Below, one piece after another: positions 38,199 through 49,607 of a DNA stretch of 64,000 nt. Both the position numbers and the translations under genes were made by a program. This stretch comes from Klebsiella electrica (lineage in GTDB: Bacteria > Pseudomonadota > Gammaproteobacteria > Enterobacterales > Enterobacteriaceae), in NCBI RefSeq assembly GCF_006711645.1, contig NZ_CP041247.1, positions 4,340,001 through 4,404,000 on the forward strand, given 5' to 3'. The notes under the pieces are model-generated. The model worked only from the letters and a program-made list of their open reading frames with translations, was not told the DNA's origin and did no database searches. How positions within the stretch are numbered: the first letter of the stretch is position 1; the number at the start of each line of letters is the position of its first letter.

Positions 38199-38214
38199 TG
38201 ATTAAATGTAATCA
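38199..38214. promoter_or_regulatory. Third operator-like palindrome, distal site
   Basis: TGATTAAATGTAATCA, a perfect inverted repeat (TGATTA-N4-TAATCA) in the same AT-rich region, 80 bases from the second site. Probably the same regulator, possibly with looping. Confidence 0.65.
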
Positions 38215-38258
38215 AGAAGGGTAGTGCGGGCAGCGCCTGAAAGAGCGCTGCCGGGGAG

Positions 38259-38621
38259 TTAGCAGTCTTGTAAGAAGCGACGGTAGGCGGCAACGACCTG
38301 TAAAAAATCCTCAACGCCGCACAAAGAGAGGCTTTCTTCGTCGTAGTAGCTCATGCCCTCTTCTATTTCATCACCTGAAATCTCCAGCTGGTTAGCGCGA
38401 ATCATCACCTCTTCGCCATCCAGCCATAGCGTGTATTCATGTCCGGCACGCTGCCAGGAACGCTCGCTGCCTTGTACGGTACGCGCGGCCTGTTCCACTT
38501 CGTCCAGTAGGGCGAGGTTATCTTTCACCTCTTCGTTAAACCAGTGCCCTACCACCTCGTGGCCCATCGACATTCGCACCTTTACCACTCCGGTAATATC
38601 GCGCAGAAATTCGTAATCCAT
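38259..38621 (-). CDS. yacL: YacL (UPF0231 family protein)
   Basis: 120-residue acidic protein nearly identical to E. coli YacL over [22 protein letters not shown] and the [20 protein letters not shown] block. No function established. Downstream of acnB, beyond its terminator. Confidence 0.94.
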   Translation of the reverse strand: MDYEFLRDITGVVKVRMSMGHEVVGHWFNEEVKDNLALLDEVEQAARTVQGSERSWQRAGHEYTLWLDGEEVMIRANQLEISGDEIEEGMSYYDEESLSLCGVEDFLQVVAAYRRFLQDC

Positions 38622-38733
38622 AGTGTCTTCCTCTGCAAGGGCAATGCGTCACCGCTACATTGTACCCATAGGGTAATTATCGCAGTACCGGGGAAGAAAA
38701 AAAGCCGGGCGGATGAAGGATTGGAAATAAAAA

Positions 38734-38761
38734 TGCCCGGTGATGCAATGTTCACCGGGCA
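38734..38761 (-). terminator. acnB terminator
   Basis: TGCCCGGTGA (38734-38743) pairs with TCACCGGGCA (38752-38761); T-rich run follows on the minus strand. Confidence 0.85.
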
Positions 38762-38806
38762 CAGGAGAGTTTACAGGCAATTCGTCAGGCGAGCTGACGC
38801 CTGACC

Positions 38807-41404
38807 TTAGACCGCCGTCTGGAAAATAACCCCATCAGCTTTATCGGTATACTGTTCCAGCTGGTTGAAGTTCAGGTAGCGATAGGTGTCCGCCGCGGTC
38901 TCATCCACCTGCGCGACGAAGGTCTGGTACTCTTCCGGCGTCGGCAGTTTGCCGAGCAGAGAAGCGACCGCAGCCAGTTCCGCAGAGGCCAGATAAACGT
39001 TAGCGCCGGTCCCTAAACGGTTCGGGAAGTTACGGGTCGAAGTGGACACCACCGTCGCACCGTCCGCCACGCGCGCCTGGTTACCCATACACAGGGAACA
39101 GCCAGGGATTTCGATACGCGCACCGCTCTTACCAAACACGCTGTAGTAGCCTTCTTCCGTCAGCTGCGCCGCATCCATACGGGTTGGCGGAGCCACCCAC
39201 AGACGAGTCGGCAGCTGGCCTTTATGGCTGTCCAGCAGTTTACCCGCCGCACGGAAGTGACCGATGTTGGTCATGCAGGAACCGATGAACACTTCATCGA
39301 TCTTCTCACCCTGCACGTCGGACAGCAGACGCGCATCGTCCGGATCGTTCGGCGCACACAGAATAGGCTCTTTGATATCCGCCAGATCGATGTCGATCAC
39401 CGCCGCGTATTCCGCGTCAGCGTCGGCTTCCAGCAACTGCGGATCCGCCAGCCATTTTTCCATCCCCTGGATACGACGTTCCAGGGTACGACGATCGCCG
39501 TAGCCTTCTGCAATCATCCACTTCAGCAGGACGATGTTGGAGTTGAGATACTCAACGATCGGCTCCTGATTCAGCTTAATGGTACAGCCGGCAGCAGAAC
39601 GTTCTGCGGAAGCATCGGTCAGCTCAAACGCCTGCTCCACCTTCAAATCCGGCAGACCTTCGATTTCCAGGATGCGGCCAGAGAAGATGTTTTTCTTCCC
39701 TTTCTTCTCAACGGTCAGCAGCCCCTGCTTAATCGCGTACAGCGGGATCGCATGGACCAGATCGCGCAGGGTGATCCCCGGCTGCATCTTGCCTTTGAAG
39801 CGAACCAGCACGGATTCCGGCATATCCAGCGGCATCACGCCGGTCGCGGCGGCAAACGCCACCAGACCAGAGCCCGCCGGGAAAGAGATACCAATCGGGA
39901 AACGGGTATGGGAGTCACCGCCGGTACCGACGGTATCCGGCAACAGCATACGGTTCAGCCACGAGTGGATAACGCCATCGCCCGGACGCAGGGAAACACC
40001 GCCACGGTTCATAATGAAGTCTGGCAGCGTATGGTGAGTGGTGACGTCAACCGGCTTCGGATAGGCCGCAGTGTGACAGAAGGACTGCATCACCAGGTCG
40101 GCGGAGAAACCAAGGCACGCCAGGTCTTTCAGTTCATCACGGGTCATCGGACCGGTGGTGTCCTGGGAGCCCACGGAAGTCATCTTCGGTTCGCAGTAAG
40201 CGCCCGGACGGATACCGGCTACGCCGCACGCACGGCCGACCATTTTCTGCGCCAGCGAGTAACCACGGCTGCTTTCTGCCACGTCTTTTGCCTGACGGAA
40301 GACGTCGCTGTGCGGCAGACCCAGCGCTTCACGCGCTTTGGTGGTCAGGCCGCGACCGATGATCAGCGGAATACGACCGCCGGCGCGGACTTCATCTACC
40401 AGCACATCGGTTTTCAGCCCGAAGCTTGCCAGCAGTTCGTTGGTTTCGTGGTTACGCACTTCGCCTTTGAACGGGTAAACGTCAATCACGTCGCCCATAT
40501 TCAGGTTGTTCACGTCCACTTCAATTGGCAGCGCGCCCGCATCTTCCATGGTATTGAAGAAAATCGGTGCGATTTTGCCGCCCAGGCACAGGCCGCCGCC
40601 GCGCTTGTTCGGCACGTTCGGAATATCGTCGCCCATAAACCACAGCACCGAGTTGGTGGCGGATTTACGCGAAGAACCGGTACCCACCACGTCACCGACG
40701 TAGGCCAGCGGGAAACCTTTTTGCTGAAGCGCTTCAATTTGCTTGATCGGGCCTACGGAACCCGGCTGATCCGGTTCGATACCTTCGCGGGCATTTTTCA
40801 GCATCGCCAGCGCGTGCAGCGGGATATCCGGGCGGGACCAGGCATCCGGCGCCGGAGAGAGATCATCGGTGTTGGTTTCGCCGGTCACTTTGAAGACGGT
40901 GACGGTGATTTTCTCAGCCAGCGGCGGACGGTTCAGGAACCACTCGGCGTCAGCCCACGATTTCATCACCTGTTTAGCGTACTCGTTACCCGCTTTGGCT
41001 TTCTCTTCGACGTCGTAGAAGTTATCGAACATCAGCAGGGTATGGGACAGCGCTTTGGCGGCGATCGGCGCCAGTTTAGCCTCGTCCAGCGCATCAATCA
41101 GCGGGTGAATGTTGTAACCGCCCTGCATGGTGCCCAGCAGTTCAACGGCTTTTTCAGGGGTAACCAGTGGGGAGGTTGCTTCGCCTTTGGCGACAGCGGC
41201 AAGGAATCCGGCTTTAACATAGGCGGCTTCGTCGACGCCCGGCGGTACACGGTTGATTAACAGGTCTAACAGGAATTCTTCTTCACCCGCAGGCGGGTTC
41301 TTCAGCAGTTCTACCAGCGCGGCCATTTGGGTTGCATCTAAGGGTTTGGCAACAATCCCAACGGCTGCACGCTCAGCTACGTGCTTACGGTATTCTTCTA
41401 GCAC
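38807..41404 (-). CDS. acnB: AcnB, aconitate hydratase B (GTG start)
   Basis: Main TCA-cycle aconitase; as apo-protein it binds mRNA and regulates post-transcriptionally. 865 residues, E. coli length, with the HEAT-like domain first and [4Fe-4S] ligands in FIGSCMTN and PGCSLCMGN. Start at GTG 41404 (LEEYRKH follows) with AGGAGA upstream; the frame extends to 41509 without conservation. Confidence 0.96.
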   Translation of the reverse strand: MLEEYRKHVAERAAVGIVAKPLDATQMAALVELLKNPPAGEEEFLLDLLINRVPPGVDEAAYVKAGFLAAVAKGEATSPLVTPEKAVELLGTMQGGYNIHPLIDALDEAKLAPIAAKALSHTLLMFDNFYDVEEKAKAGNEYAKQVMKSWADAEWFLNRPPLAEKITVTVFKVTGETNTDDLSPAPDAWSRPDIPLHALAMLKNAREGIEPDQPGSVGPIKQIEALQQKGFPLAYVGDVVGTGSSRKSATNSVLWFMGDDIPNVPNKRGGGLCLGGKIAPIFFNTMEDAGALPIEVDVNNLNMGDVIDVYPFKGEVRNHETNELLASFGLKTDVLVDEVRAGGRIPLIIGRGLTTKAREALGLPHSDVFRQAKDVAESSRGYSLAQKMVGRACGVAGIRPGAYCEPKMTSVGSQDTTGPMTRDELKDLACLGFSADLVMQSFCHTAAYPKPVDVTTHHTLPDFIMNRGGVSLRPGDGVIHSWLNRMLLPDTVGTGGDSHTRFPIGISFPAGSGLVAFAAATGVMPLDMPESVLVRFKGKMQPGITLRDLVHAIPLYAIKQGLLTVEKKGKKNIFSGRILEIEGLPDLKVEQAFELTDASAERSAAGCTIKLNQEPIVEYLNSNIVLLKWMIAEGYGDRRTLERRIQGMEKWLADPQLLEADADAEYAAVIDIDLADIKEPILCAPNDPDDARLLSDVQGEKIDEVFIGSCMTNIGHFRAAGKLLDSHKGQLPTRLWVAPPTRMDAAQLTEEGYYSVFGKSGARIEIPGCSLCMGNQARVADGATVVSTSTRNFPNRLGTGANVYLASAELAAVASLLGKLPTPEEYQTFVAQVDETAADTYRYLNFNQLEQYTDKADGVIFQTAV

Positions 41405-41504
41405 GACGGTTCTCCTCGCTCTCATTGTAAAATGCGGTAGGCGATTCTCTTCACGCTCCTGTGAGACAGCAGTTTGTAGGGTAAATGCCCGATACCGCGT
41501 CGGC

Positions 41505-41533
41505 AGCATAGCAGGATTTCGGCGAGGTGTTAA
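41505..41533 (-). promoter_or_regulatory. Candidate sigma-70 promoter of acnB
   Basis: On the minus strand TTAACA (41528-41533), 17-base spacer, TATGCT (41505-41510). Leader would be about 95 bases. The rest of the 371-base gap up to 41775 holds nothing further I can identify. Confidence 0.5.
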
Positions 41534-41775
41534 TCTGTTTACAAAAAAGCAACATTAAAATTTAGCTGAATCGTTAAGGGCAGGATTTTACAGGCTTTAG
41601 GTACATTTCCCGGGATATAAATTTCAGGCCGCTGCCGACGGCTGACCAGGATTCCGGCAAAAATCAGCCACTTCATCCCCTCGTACGGCTGGCACGCCCT
41701 TGCAGGAGAAAAGGCATAAAAACATGCCCGACGCCTCGTCCTGCGCCGGACATCTGAGACGCTGAGAAACAGTGT

Positions 41776-42060
41776 TTAGCCCTGATGCGGCATCAGCTGC
41801 GGATAGCCGCTGAAGGCCGGCTTGCTGCTGCTTAATGCCGCCTCATCCTGGTGAATACTGCCAGAGTTCGCCGCCCACACGCCTTCCGGGGTTTTGCTGA
41901 TCGCCTGATGCTGTGCATTCAGGTTCTGCCCCATGGCGGCGATATGGGTATTTTCCGTGCCGCCGCTGTTGTCGGCCCACGGAATGGCAGGATCTGCGGC
42001 GCAAGCCGCCCCGGAAGCCAGGGTGGCGGCTAACAGGGCTGTTGTTAAAACGAGTTTCAT
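41776..42060 (-). CDS. Small exported protein of unknown function
   Basis: 94 residues from ATG 42060 with GAGGTG upstream. Signal peptide MKLVLTTALLAATLASGAACA, likely cut before ADPAIP; the mature part (about 73 residues) is polar, without cysteines or recognisable domain, and contains the repeated-looking WADNSGG / WAANSGS. It occupies the place of yacH in E. coli. In-frame ATGs at 42087 and 42075 are less likely starts. Confidence 0.65.
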   Translation of the reverse strand: MKLVLTTALLAATLASGAACAADPAIPWADNSGGTENTHIAAMGQNLNAQHQAISKTPEGVWAANSGSIHQDEAALSSSKPAFSGYPQLMPHQG

Positions 42061-42180
42061 GACGCACCTCACCATATAGTTAACCACCTATAAGTTTATG
42101 ACGTAATTATTACCAGGGTATCTATAAGGTGTAGCGATTTATTAACGCAGACACAGTTCTGAACATCGGGCATAAAAAAA

Positions 42181-42197
42181 GCGGCTCTCAGAGCCGC
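42181..42197. terminator. lpd terminator (bidirectional)
   Basis: GCGGCTCT/AGAGCCGC stem with T-runs on both strands. Confidence 0.85.
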
Positions 42198-42223
42198 TTT
42201 TGCATTTTGCCGGAAAGAAAAAC

Positions 42224-43648
42224 TTACTTTTTCTTCGCTTTCGGGTTCGGCAGATCGGTGATGCTACCTTCGAAGACTTCTGCCGCCAGGCCAACGGACT
42301 CGTGCAGAGTCGGGTGGGCGTGGATGGTCAGCGCGATGTCTTCTGCGTCACAACCCATTTCGATAGCCAGACCGATTTCACCCAGCAGCTCGCCGCCGTT
42401 GGTGCCGACAATCGCGCCGCCGATAACACGGTGGCTCTCTTTGTCGAAGATCAGTTTGGTCATACCGTCTGCGCAATCAGAAGCGATCGCACGGCCAGAG
42501 GCTGCCCACGGGAAGGTGGCAGTTTCGTAGCTGATGCCTTTTTCTTTCGCTTCTTTCTCGGTCAGACCAACCCAGGCAACTTCTGGCTCGGTGTAGGCGA
42601 TGGACGGGATCACTTTCGGGTCGAAGTAGTGCTTCAGACCGGAGATAACTTCGGCGGCAACGTGACCTTCGTGAACGCCTTTGTGCGCCAGCATCGGCTG
42701 ACCGACGATATCGCCGATAGCGAAGATGTGCGGCACGTTGGTACGCAGCTGCTTGTCAACGCGGATAAAGCCGCGCTCGTCAACTTCAACGCCCGCTTTG
42801 CCTGCGTCGAGGTTTTTACCGTTCGGTACGCGGCCGATAGCCACCAGCACCGCGTCATAACGCTGCGCTTCCGCCGGGGCTTTTTTGCCTTCCATGGAAA
42901 CATAGATACCGTCTTCTTTTGCTTCAACGGCAGTCACTTTGGTTTCCAGCATCAGGTTGAATTTCTTGCTGATGCGTTTGGTGAAGACTTTCACCACGTC
43001 TTTGTCGGCAGCCGGGATAACCTGGTCGAACATCTCAACCACATCGATCTCTGAACCCAGCGCATGGTACACGGTACCCATTTCCAGACCGATGATACCG
43101 CCACCCATAACCAGCATACGCTTCGGTACGGATTTCAGCTCCAGCGCATCGGTGGAATCCCATACGCGCGGATCTTCGTGCGGAATGAACGGCAGCTGAA
43201 TCGGACGGGAACCCGCCGCGATGATCGCATTGTCGAAGTTAATCACGGTCTTACCGTTCTCGCCTTCCACTTCCAGGGTGTTAGCACCGGTGAATTTACC
43301 CAGGCCGTTAACCACCTTCACTTTACGACCTTTGGCCATGCCAGCCAGACCACCGGTCAGCTGAGTGATGACTTTTTCTTTCCAGGTGCGGATCTTGTCA
43401 ATGTCGGTTTTCGGTTCGCCGAAAACGATGCCGTGCTCGGCCAGCGCTTTCGCTTCTTCGATAACTTTAGCAACGTGCAGCAGCGCTTTAGAAGGGATAC
43501 AGCCGACGTTCAGGCAAACACCGCCGAGGGTGCTGTAACGTTCTACGATGACGGTCTCCAGACCTAAATCAGCGCAACGGAAGGCAGCAGAATAGCCTGC
43601 AGGACCTGCCCCAAGTACCACGACCTGAGTTTTAATTTCAGTACTCAT
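42224..43648 (-). CDS. lpd: Lpd, dihydrolipoamide dehydrogenase (E3)
   Basis: Flavoprotein reoxidising dihydrolipoamide in the pyruvate and 2-oxoglutarate dehydrogenase complexes and the glycine cleavage system. 474 residues; FAD site GAGPAGYSAA, redox disulfide Cys45/Cys50 (CLNVGC), NAD site GGGIIGLEMG and catalytic HAHPTLHE near the C terminus. ATG 43648 preferred over 43651 by homology and ribosome-site spacing. Confidence 0.98.
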   Translation of the reverse strand: MSTEIKTQVVVLGAGPAGYSAAFRCADLGLETVIVERYSTLGGVCLNVGCIPSKALLHVAKVIEEAKALAEHGIVFGEPKTDIDKIRTWKEKVITQLTGGLAGMAKGRKVKVVNGLGKFTGANTLEVEGENGKTVINFDNAIIAAGSRPIQLPFIPHEDPRVWDSTDALELKSVPKRMLVMGGGIIGLEMGTVYHALGSEIDVVEMFDQVIPAADKDVVKVFTKRISKKFNLMLETKVTAVEAKEDGIYVSMEGKKAPAEAQRYDAVLVAIGRVPNGKNLDAGKAGVEVDERGFIRVDKQLRTNVPHIFAIGDIVGQPMLAHKGVHEGHVAAEVISGLKHYFDPKVIPSIAYTEPEVAWVGLTEKEAKEKGISYETATFPWAASGRAIASDCADGMTKLIFDKESHRVIGGAIVGTNGGELLGEIGLAIEMGCDAEDIALTIHAHPTLHESVGLAAEVFEGSITDLPNPKAKKK

Positions 43649-43704
43649 CATGACCTCTGTAGTTTGTATCCGGCGGGTCTGACGCTATTGTTATACACTT
43701 CATC

Positions 43705-43810
43705 CTTCAAGCCGCCTCTGCGTTGGCTGCGCTCGCTCACCCCGGTCACGTACCGCTTGTACGCTCCAGGGATTCACTCCCTTGCCGCCTTGACGCAACT
43801 CGAATTATTT
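43705..43810. repeat. Intergenic palindromic repeat, aceF-lpd copy
   Basis: Shares GTTGGCTGCGCT, CTCACCCCGGTCAC, GGGATTCAC and CTTGCCGCC with the copy at 48625-48738, and has complementary ends (TTCAAG...CTCGAA). Lies just upstream of lpd in the roughly 330-base gap that should also contain the lpd promoter. Confidence 0.7.
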
Positions 43811-43950
43811 TGTGTAAATTACGCCCATGTCCACCGGGACGTTCTATCCGCCTGCATTTTACAAAATTGTTAACAATTTTGAAACAACAAACGGCAAACG
43901 ATTTTGTCCTTTGTTGCTGATAACCCCGAAACGAAAACAAGATTACCAGA

Positions 43951-43978
43951 AAAAAGCCGGCCGTCAGGCCGGCTTTTC
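43951..43978 (-). terminator. aceF terminator
   Basis: AAGCCGGCC (43954-43962), GTCA loop, GGCCGGCTT (43967-43975), with T-run on the minus strand. Confidence 0.85.
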
Positions 43979-43980
43979 GC

Positions 43981-45879
43981 TTACATCACCAGGCGGCGAA
44001 TATCGCTCAGCATGTTGTTGATGATGGTGATAAAGCGCGCACCATCAGCACCATCGATCACGCGGTGGTCGAAGGACAGAGAGATAGGCATCATCAGACG
44101 CGGTACAAACTCTTTACCATTCCACACCGGTTCCATCGCGGATTTAGACACCCCGAGGATGGCCACTTCCGGCGCGTTGACAATCGGCGCGAAGTGGGTT
44201 GTCCCCAGGCCGCCGATGCTGGAGATGGTGAAGCAACCGCCCTGCATTTCGCCAGCCGTCAGCTTACCATCACGCGCTTTCTTAGAGATAACCGTCAGTT
44301 CGCGAGACAGCTCGGTAATGCTCTTCTTGTTCACATCTTTAAAGACCGGAACAACCAGACCATTCGGCGTATCAACCGCCACACCGATGTTGATGTATTT
44401 CTTCAGCGTCAGACGCTGTGCATCTTCGGACAGCGAGCTGTTGAAGCGCGGCATCTGCTCAAGCGCAGCGGCAACGGCTTTCATGATGAAGACCACCGGG
44501 GTGAATTTCACGTCCAGTTTGCGCTTCTCAGCTTCAGCATTCTGCTGCTTACGGAAGGCTTCCAGATCGGTGATATCGGTTTTATCGAAGTGCGTAACGT
44601 GCGGGATCATCACCCAGTTACGGCTCAGGTTCGCACCAGAGATTTTCTGGATACGGCCCAGCTCAACTTCTTCCACTTCACCAAACTTGCTGAAGTCCAC
44701 TTTCGGCCACGGCAGCATACCCGGCAGACCACCACCGGCGGCAGCGGCAGGCGCTGCTTCGGCGCGTTTCACCGCCTCTTTCACGTAAGCCTGAACGTCT
44801 TCGCGCAGGATGCGGCCTTTACGACCGGAACCTTTCACTTTCGCCAGGTTCACACCGAATTCGCGCGCCAGGCGACGAATCAGCGGGGTCGCGTGGACGT
44901 AAGCGTCGTTTTCTGTGAACTCAGATTTGCCTTCCGCTTTCGCCGCAGGGGCAGCGGCTGGTTTAGCCTTCTCCGCCGGTGCAGCAGCAGGTGCCGGTGC
45001 AGCGGCCTGAGCCGGAGCGGCGGCAGGCGCAGCGCCTTCCACTTCGAAGACCATAATCAGAGAACCGGTAGAGACTTTATCGCCGGTGCTGATTTTGATT
45101 TCTTTTACCGTACCCGCGAACGGCGCCGGGACTTCCATGGAAGCCTTGTCGCCTTCAACGGTGATCAGTGACTGTTCAGCGGCAACTTTATCGCCCACTT
45201 TCACCATCACTTCGGTCACTTCGACTTCATCACCACCGATGTCCGGAACATGAACGTCTTTCGCGCCAGCAGCAGCGGCTGGTGCCGCGGCGGCGGCCGG
45301 AGCCGCAGCCTGGGCCGGAGCCGCAGCTGGTGCTGCGCCCGCCACTTCGAAGACCATGATCAGCGACCCGGTAGAAACTTTGTCGCCGGTGTTGATTTTG
45401 ATCTCTTTCACGGTGCCCGCGAACGGCGCCGGAACTTCCATAGAAGCTTTATCGCCTTCTACGGTGATCAGGGACTGTTCAGCGGCAACGGTGTCGCCCA
45501 CTTTGACCATGATCTCGGTGACTTCAACTTCGTCGCCGCCGATGTCCGGTACGTGAACGTCTTTTGCCGCCGCTGCAGCAGGTGCTGCTGCCGGAGCGAC
45601 TTCTTTCTTCTCTTCTGCCTTAGCAGGTGCAGCAGCTGCTGCACCGTCGGCGGAATCGAAAATCATGATCAGTTTGCCGGTCTCGGTTTTATCGCCAACA
45701 GAGACTTTGATCTCTTTAACGATGCCTGCCTGAGGAGACGGCACTTCCATAGAGGCTTTGTCGCCTTCTACGGTGATCAGCGACTGTTCAGCTTCAACCT
45801 TGTCGCCCACTTTGACCAGGATCTCGGTGATTTCAACTTCATCAGCCCCGATGTCCGGTACTTTGATTTCGATAGCCAT
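43981..45879 (-). CDS. aceF: AceF, dihydrolipoamide acetyltransferase (PDH E2)
   Basis: Core of the pyruvate dehydrogenase complex; transfers acetyl to CoA. 632 residues: three N-terminal lipoyl domains with lipoylated lysines at about 41, 144 and 245 ([10 protein letters not shown] each time), joined by Ala/Pro-rich flexible linkers, then the E1/E3-binding domain ([16 protein letters not shown]) and the catalytic domain with [15 protein letters not shown]. Fourteen bases after aceE. Confidence 0.98.
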   Translation of the reverse strand: MAIEIKVPDIGADEVEITEILVKVGDKVEAEQSLITVEGDKASMEVPSPQAGIVKEIKVSVGDKTETGKLIMIFDSADGAAAAAPAKAEEKKEVAPAAAPAAAAAKDVHVPDIGGDEVEVTEIMVKVGDTVAAEQSLITVEGDKASMEVPAPFAGTVKEIKINTGDKVSTGSLIMVFEVAGAAPAAAPAQAAAPAAAAAPAAAAGAKDVHVPDIGGDEVEVTEVMVKVGDKVAAEQSLITVEGDKASMEVPAPFAGTVKEIKISTGDKVSTGSLIMVFEVEGAAPAAAPAQAAAPAPAAAPAEKAKPAAAPAAKAEGKSEFTENDAYVHATPLIRRLAREFGVNLAKVKGSGRKGRILREDVQAYVKEAVKRAEAAPAAAAGGGLPGMLPWPKVDFSKFGEVEEVELGRIQKISGANLSRNWVMIPHVTHFDKTDITDLEAFRKQQNAEAEKRKLDVKFTPVVFIMKAVAAALEQMPRFNSSLSEDAQRLTLKKYINIGVAVDTPNGLVVPVFKDVNKKSITELSRELTVISKKARDGKLTAGEMQGGCFTISSIGGLGTTHFAPIVNAPEVAILGVSKSAMEPVWNGKEFVPRLMMPISLSFDHRVIDGADGARFITIINNMLSDIRRLVM

Positions 45880-45893
45880 TATTCTTTTACCTC

Positions 45894-48557
45894 TTACGCC
45901 AGACGCGGGTTAACTTTTTCTGCATCGATGTTGAATTTGATGATGGCATCCGCCACCACTTTCTTATCGATTTCGCCACGTTTAGCCAGTTCGCCCAGTG
46001 CTGCTACCACCACATAAGAAGCATCGACTTCGAAGTGGTGACGCAGGTTTTCACGGCTGTCGGAACGACCGAAGCCATCAGTACCCAGCACGCGGTAGTC
46101 GTCAGCCGGTACATAAGTACGGACCTGCTCGGCGAACAGTTTCATATAGTCGGTTGATGCTACAGCCGGAGCGTCGTTCATCACCTGAGCGATGTATGGA
46201 ACGCGCGGAGTTTCCAGCGGGTGCAGCATGTTCCAGCGCTCACAGTCCTGACCGTCACGGGCCAGTTCGGTGAAGGAGGTGACGGAGTACACGTCAGAGC
46301 CCACGCCGTAGTCGTTCGCCAGGATCTGCGCTGCTTCACGAACGTGACGCAGGATAGAACCTGAGCCCAGCAGCTGAACTTTACCTTTGCTACCTGCAAC
46401 GGTTTCGAGTTTATAGATACCTTTACGGATACCTTCCTCGGCACCTGCTGGCATGGCCGGCATGTGGTAGTTTTCGTTCAGCGTGGTGATGTAGTAGTAA
46501 ACGTTCTCTTGTTTCTCACCGTACATGCGCTCCAGACCATCGTGCATGATGACCGCAACTTCATACGCGTAAGACGGATCGTAAGAGATACAGTTCGGAA
46601 TAGTCAGAGACTGAATATGGCTGTGACCATCTTCGTGCTGCAGACCTTCGCCGTTCAGCGTGGTACGACCGGAAGTCCCGCCGACCAGGAAGCCGCGAGC
46701 CTGTTGGTCGCCAGCCTGCCAGCACAGGTCGCCGATACGCTGGAACCCGAACATGGAGTAGTAGATGTAGAACGGGATCATCGGCAGGTTGTTGGTGCTG
46801 TAAGAGGTCGCAGCAGCCAGCCAGGATGCGCCGGCACCCAGTTCGTTGATCCCTTCCTGCAGGATCTGACCTTTTTCGTCTTCTTTGTAGTAAGCAACCT
46901 GCTCACGGTCCTGCGGGGTGTACTGCTGGCCGTTCGGGCTGTAAATACCAATCTGACGGAACAGGCCTTCCATACCAAAGGTACGCGCTTCATCGGCGAT
47001 GATCGGCACGAGGCGGTCTTTGATGGACTTGTTCTTCAGCATCACGTTCAGGGCACGAACGAACGCGATAGTGGTAGAAATTTCTTTGTTCTGCTCTTCC
47101 AGCAGCGGCGCGAAATCTTCGAGGGTCGGCAGCTCCAGCTTCTCATCGAAGTGCGGCTGACGGCTCGGCAGATAGCCGTGCAGTTTTTCACGCTGGGCGT
47201 GCAGATAGGTGTACTCTTCGGAACCTTCCGGGAAGGTCAGGTAAGACAGGTTTTCAACCTGCTCATCGGTTACCGGAACATTGAAGCGGTCGCGGATATG
47301 ACGCACGCCGTCCATGTTCATTTTCTTCACCTGGTGAGCGATGTTTTTACCTTCAGCGGTATCGCCCATGCCATACCCTTTAATGGTATGTGCCAGGATA
47401 ACGGTCGCTTTACCTTTGGTGTCCTGCGCTTTTTTCAGTGCCGCAAAGACTTTCTTCGGATCGTGGCCACCGCGGTTCAGCGCCCAGATCTGCTCGTCAG
47501 TCCAGTCAGCGACCAGCGCGGCAGTTTCCGGATATTTACCGAAGAAGTGCTCGCGAACGTACGCGCCATCTTTGGATTTGAAGGTCTGGTAGTCGCCGTC
47601 AACGGTTTCGTTCATCAGCTGAATCAGCTTGCCGCTGGTGTCTTTACGCAGCAGCTCATCCCAACGACCGCCCCAGATAACCTTGATAACGTTCCAGCCG
47701 GCACCGGCGAAGATACCTTCCAGCTCGTTAATGATTTTGCCGTTACCGGTGACCGGGCCGTCCAGACGCTGCAGGTTGCAGTTGATGACGAAGACCAGGT
47801 TATCCAGTTTTTCACGGGTCGCGATGGTGATAGCGCCTTTAGATTCCGGCTCGTCCATCTCGCCGTCGCCCAGGAAGGCGTAAACGGTTTGTTTAGAGGT
47901 GTCTTTCAGACCACGGTGTTCCAGATACTTGAGGAACTTAGCCTGGTAGATAGCACCGATTGGGCCCAGACCCATGGAAACGGTCGGGAACTGCCAGAAT
48001 TCCGGCATCAGTTTCGGGTGCGGGTAAGAGGACAGACCGTTACCGTGAACTTCCTGACGGAAGTTGTTCATCTGCTCTTCAGTCAGACGACCTTCCAGGA
48101 ACGCACGTGCGTATACGCCCGGAGAGATGTGGCCCTGGAAGTAAACCAGGTCGCCGCCATCCTGCTCGTTGCGCGCACGGAAGAAGTGGTTAAAGCACAC
48201 TTCATAGAACGTTGCGGAGGACTGGAAAGAAGCCATGTGGCCGCCCAGCTCCAGATCTTTTTTCGATGCGCGCAGAACGGTCATGATGGCGTTCCAACGA
48301 ATCGCAGAACGAATTCGACGTTCCAGATCCAGATTCCCCGGATATTCCGGTTCGTCTTCAACGGCAATAGTGTTGACGTAACTGCCTGTAGATGTGCCAG
48401 CAGCAACCTTCACCCCGCCTTTGCGGGCTTCAGAAAGGAGTTGGTCAATCAGATACTGAGCACGCTCAACACCTTCTTCACGGATGACCGATTCGATCGC
48501 CTGTAGCCAGTCGCGAGTTTCGATCGGATCCACGTCATTTGGTAAACGTTCTGACAT
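45894..48557 (-). CDS. aceE: AceE, pyruvate dehydrogenase E1
   Basis: Homodimeric thiamin-diphosphate enzyme that decarboxylates pyruvate and acetylates E2 lipoyl groups. 887 residues as in E. coli; thiamin-diphosphate motif [13 protein letters not shown]...NCNLQ, and [17 protein letters not shown] terminus [18 protein letters not shown]. Confidence 0.98.
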   Translation of the reverse strand: MSERLPNDVDPIETRDWLQAIESVIREEGVERAQYLIDQLLSEARKGGVKVAAGTSTGSYVNTIAVEDEPEYPGNLDLERRIRSAIRWNAIMTVLRASKKDLELGGHMASFQSSATFYEVCFNHFFRARNEQDGGDLVYFQGHISPGVYARAFLEGRLTEEQMNNFRQEVHGNGLSSYPHPKLMPEFWQFPTVSMGLGPIGAIYQAKFLKYLEHRGLKDTSKQTVYAFLGDGEMDEPESKGAITIATREKLDNLVFVINCNLQRLDGPVTGNGKIINELEGIFAGAGWNVIKVIWGGRWDELLRKDTSGKLIQLMNETVDGDYQTFKSKDGAYVREHFFGKYPETAALVADWTDEQIWALNRGGHDPKKVFAALKKAQDTKGKATVILAHTIKGYGMGDTAEGKNIAHQVKKMNMDGVRHIRDRFNVPVTDEQVENLSYLTFPEGSEEYTYLHAQREKLHGYLPSRQPHFDEKLELPTLEDFAPLLEEQNKEISTTIAFVRALNVMLKNKSIKDRLVPIIADEARTFGMEGLFRQIGIYSPNGQQYTPQDREQVAYYKEDEKGQILQEGINELGAGASWLAAATSYSTNNLPMIPFYIYYSMFGFQRIGDLCWQAGDQQARGFLVGGTSGRTTLNGEGLQHEDGHSHIQSLTIPNCISYDPSYAYEVAVIMHDGLERMYGEKQENVYYYITTLNENYHMPAMPAGAEEGIRKGIYKLETVAGSKGKVQLLGSGSILRHVREAAQILANDYGVGSDVYSVTSFTELARDGQDCERWNMLHPLETPRVPYIAQVMNDAPAVASTDYMKLFAEQVRTYVPADDYRVLGTDGFGRSDSRENLRHHFEVDASYVVVAALGELAKRGEIDKKVVADAIIKFNIDAEKVNPRLA

Positions 48558-48624
48558 GGGGGGTATTCCTTATCTATCTAATCGTTGATTAATCTGGAAC
48601 CTGTCCCATTGCACTCTTTGTTCT

Positions 48625-48738
48625 TCATATTTCAGGTTATCTCTTTGTTGGCTGCGCTTCCTCACCCCGGTCACATAGTTAGCTATGCTCCCGGGGATTC
48701 ACGCGCTTGCCGCCGCGATATAACCCGAACTATTTGAA
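48625..48738. repeat. Intergenic palindromic repeat, pdhR-aceE copy
   Basis: Second full copy of the family seen at 43705. Ends TTCAGGTTAT / ATAACCCGAA are complementary although different from the other copy, so pairing is conserved while sequence is not. Fills most of the 240-base pdhR-aceE gap. Confidence 0.7.
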
Positions 48739-48797
48739 CAACCAAAAGCACAATAAGACAGGTTCTGCGTTTAGTTGCCGCGCTCTAAAAATGGCGC

Positions 48798-49577
48798 TTA
48801 AGAACCGGAGTTCTCATCTTTCCGTTGCTGTAAACGACGCAGTGAGCGTTCTCGACGACTCTCCTCACGGCTACGATCCAGCAAAATTTCCTCAATGAAC
48901 GCCAGGTGTCGATGCGACGCTTCGCGCGCCTGCTCCGGCTCTCCGGCGATTATCGCCTCGAAAATACGAGTACGATGATTGCTGACCTGCGGGAGCATCT
49001 CCCGACGGGCGTACAACAATTCGAAGTTCTGACGAACGTTTTGCGCGAGCATCGGCTCCATGCAGCGTAGCAGATGGAGCAGCACGACATTGTGCGCCGC
49101 TTCGGTGACGGCAATTTGATACTGGACGACGGCGTCAGATTCGGCGTCAAGGTCGCCGGACTGCTGGGCCCGTTCGATAGCCTGATGCAGCTCGCGAATA
49201 CGTTCGCGGTCAGCATCATTGCTGCGCAGCGCCGCGTAATAAGCCGCGATGCCTTCCAGCGCGTGACGGGTTTCCAGCAGATCAAATTGGGATTCAGGGT
49301 GATCGGACAGTAGCTCGACCAGCGGATCGCTGAAGCTCTGCCATAGGCTGCTTTGCACAAAAGTTCCACCGCCCTGGCGACGGAGCAACAGGCCCTTGGC
49401 TTCGAGGCGTTGAATCGCCTCACGCAGCGAGGGACGGGAAACGTCGAACTGTTTGGCCAGTTCGCGTTCAGGCGGGAGTTTTTCACCGGGGCGTAAGGTC
49501 CCCTCAAGGATTAAAAACTCAAGCTGCTGCTCTATCACATCAGATAGTTTTGGTTGGCGGATTTTGCTGTAGGCCAT
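48798..49577 (-). CDS. pdhR: PdhR, pyruvate-sensing transcriptional repressor
   Basis: GntR/FadR-family repressor of pdhR-aceEF-lpd, relieved by pyruvate. 259 residues, five longer at the C terminus than E. coli (ends QRKDENSGS). N-terminal winged helix ([29 protein letters not shown]), C-terminal FCD ligand domain. Start at 49577 ([14 protein letters not shown]); its operator lies 31 bases upstream. First gene of the operon. Confidence 0.96.
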   Translation of the reverse strand: MAYSKIRQPKLSDVIEQQLEFLILEGTLRPGEKLPPERELAKQFDVSRPSLREAIQRLEAKGLLLRRQGGGTFVQSSLWQSFSDPLVELLSDHPESQFDLLETRHALEGIAAYYAALRSNDADRERIRELHQAIERAQQSGDLDAESDAVVQYQIAVTEAAHNVVLLHLLRCMEPMLAQNVRQNFELLYARREMLPQVSNHRTRIFEAIIAGEPEQAREASHRHLAFIEEILLDRSREESRRERSLRRLQQRKDENSGS

Positions 49578-49607
49578 ATTCCCTGTCTCTGCCATTAGCC
49601 CGTAGTC

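Noticed and set aside
39224..41260. 678-codon plus-strand frame opposite acnB
   Set aside because: Long only because codon bias of acnB depletes stops on the other strand; composition unlike a protein.
43981..45879. Three near-identical DNA blocks of about 300 bases
   Set aside because: They are the three lipoyl domains of aceF, not a mobile or CRISPR-like repeat.
46464..48506. 680-codon plus-strand frame opposite aceE
   Set aside because: Same reason; aceE is strongly conserved in the opposite strand.
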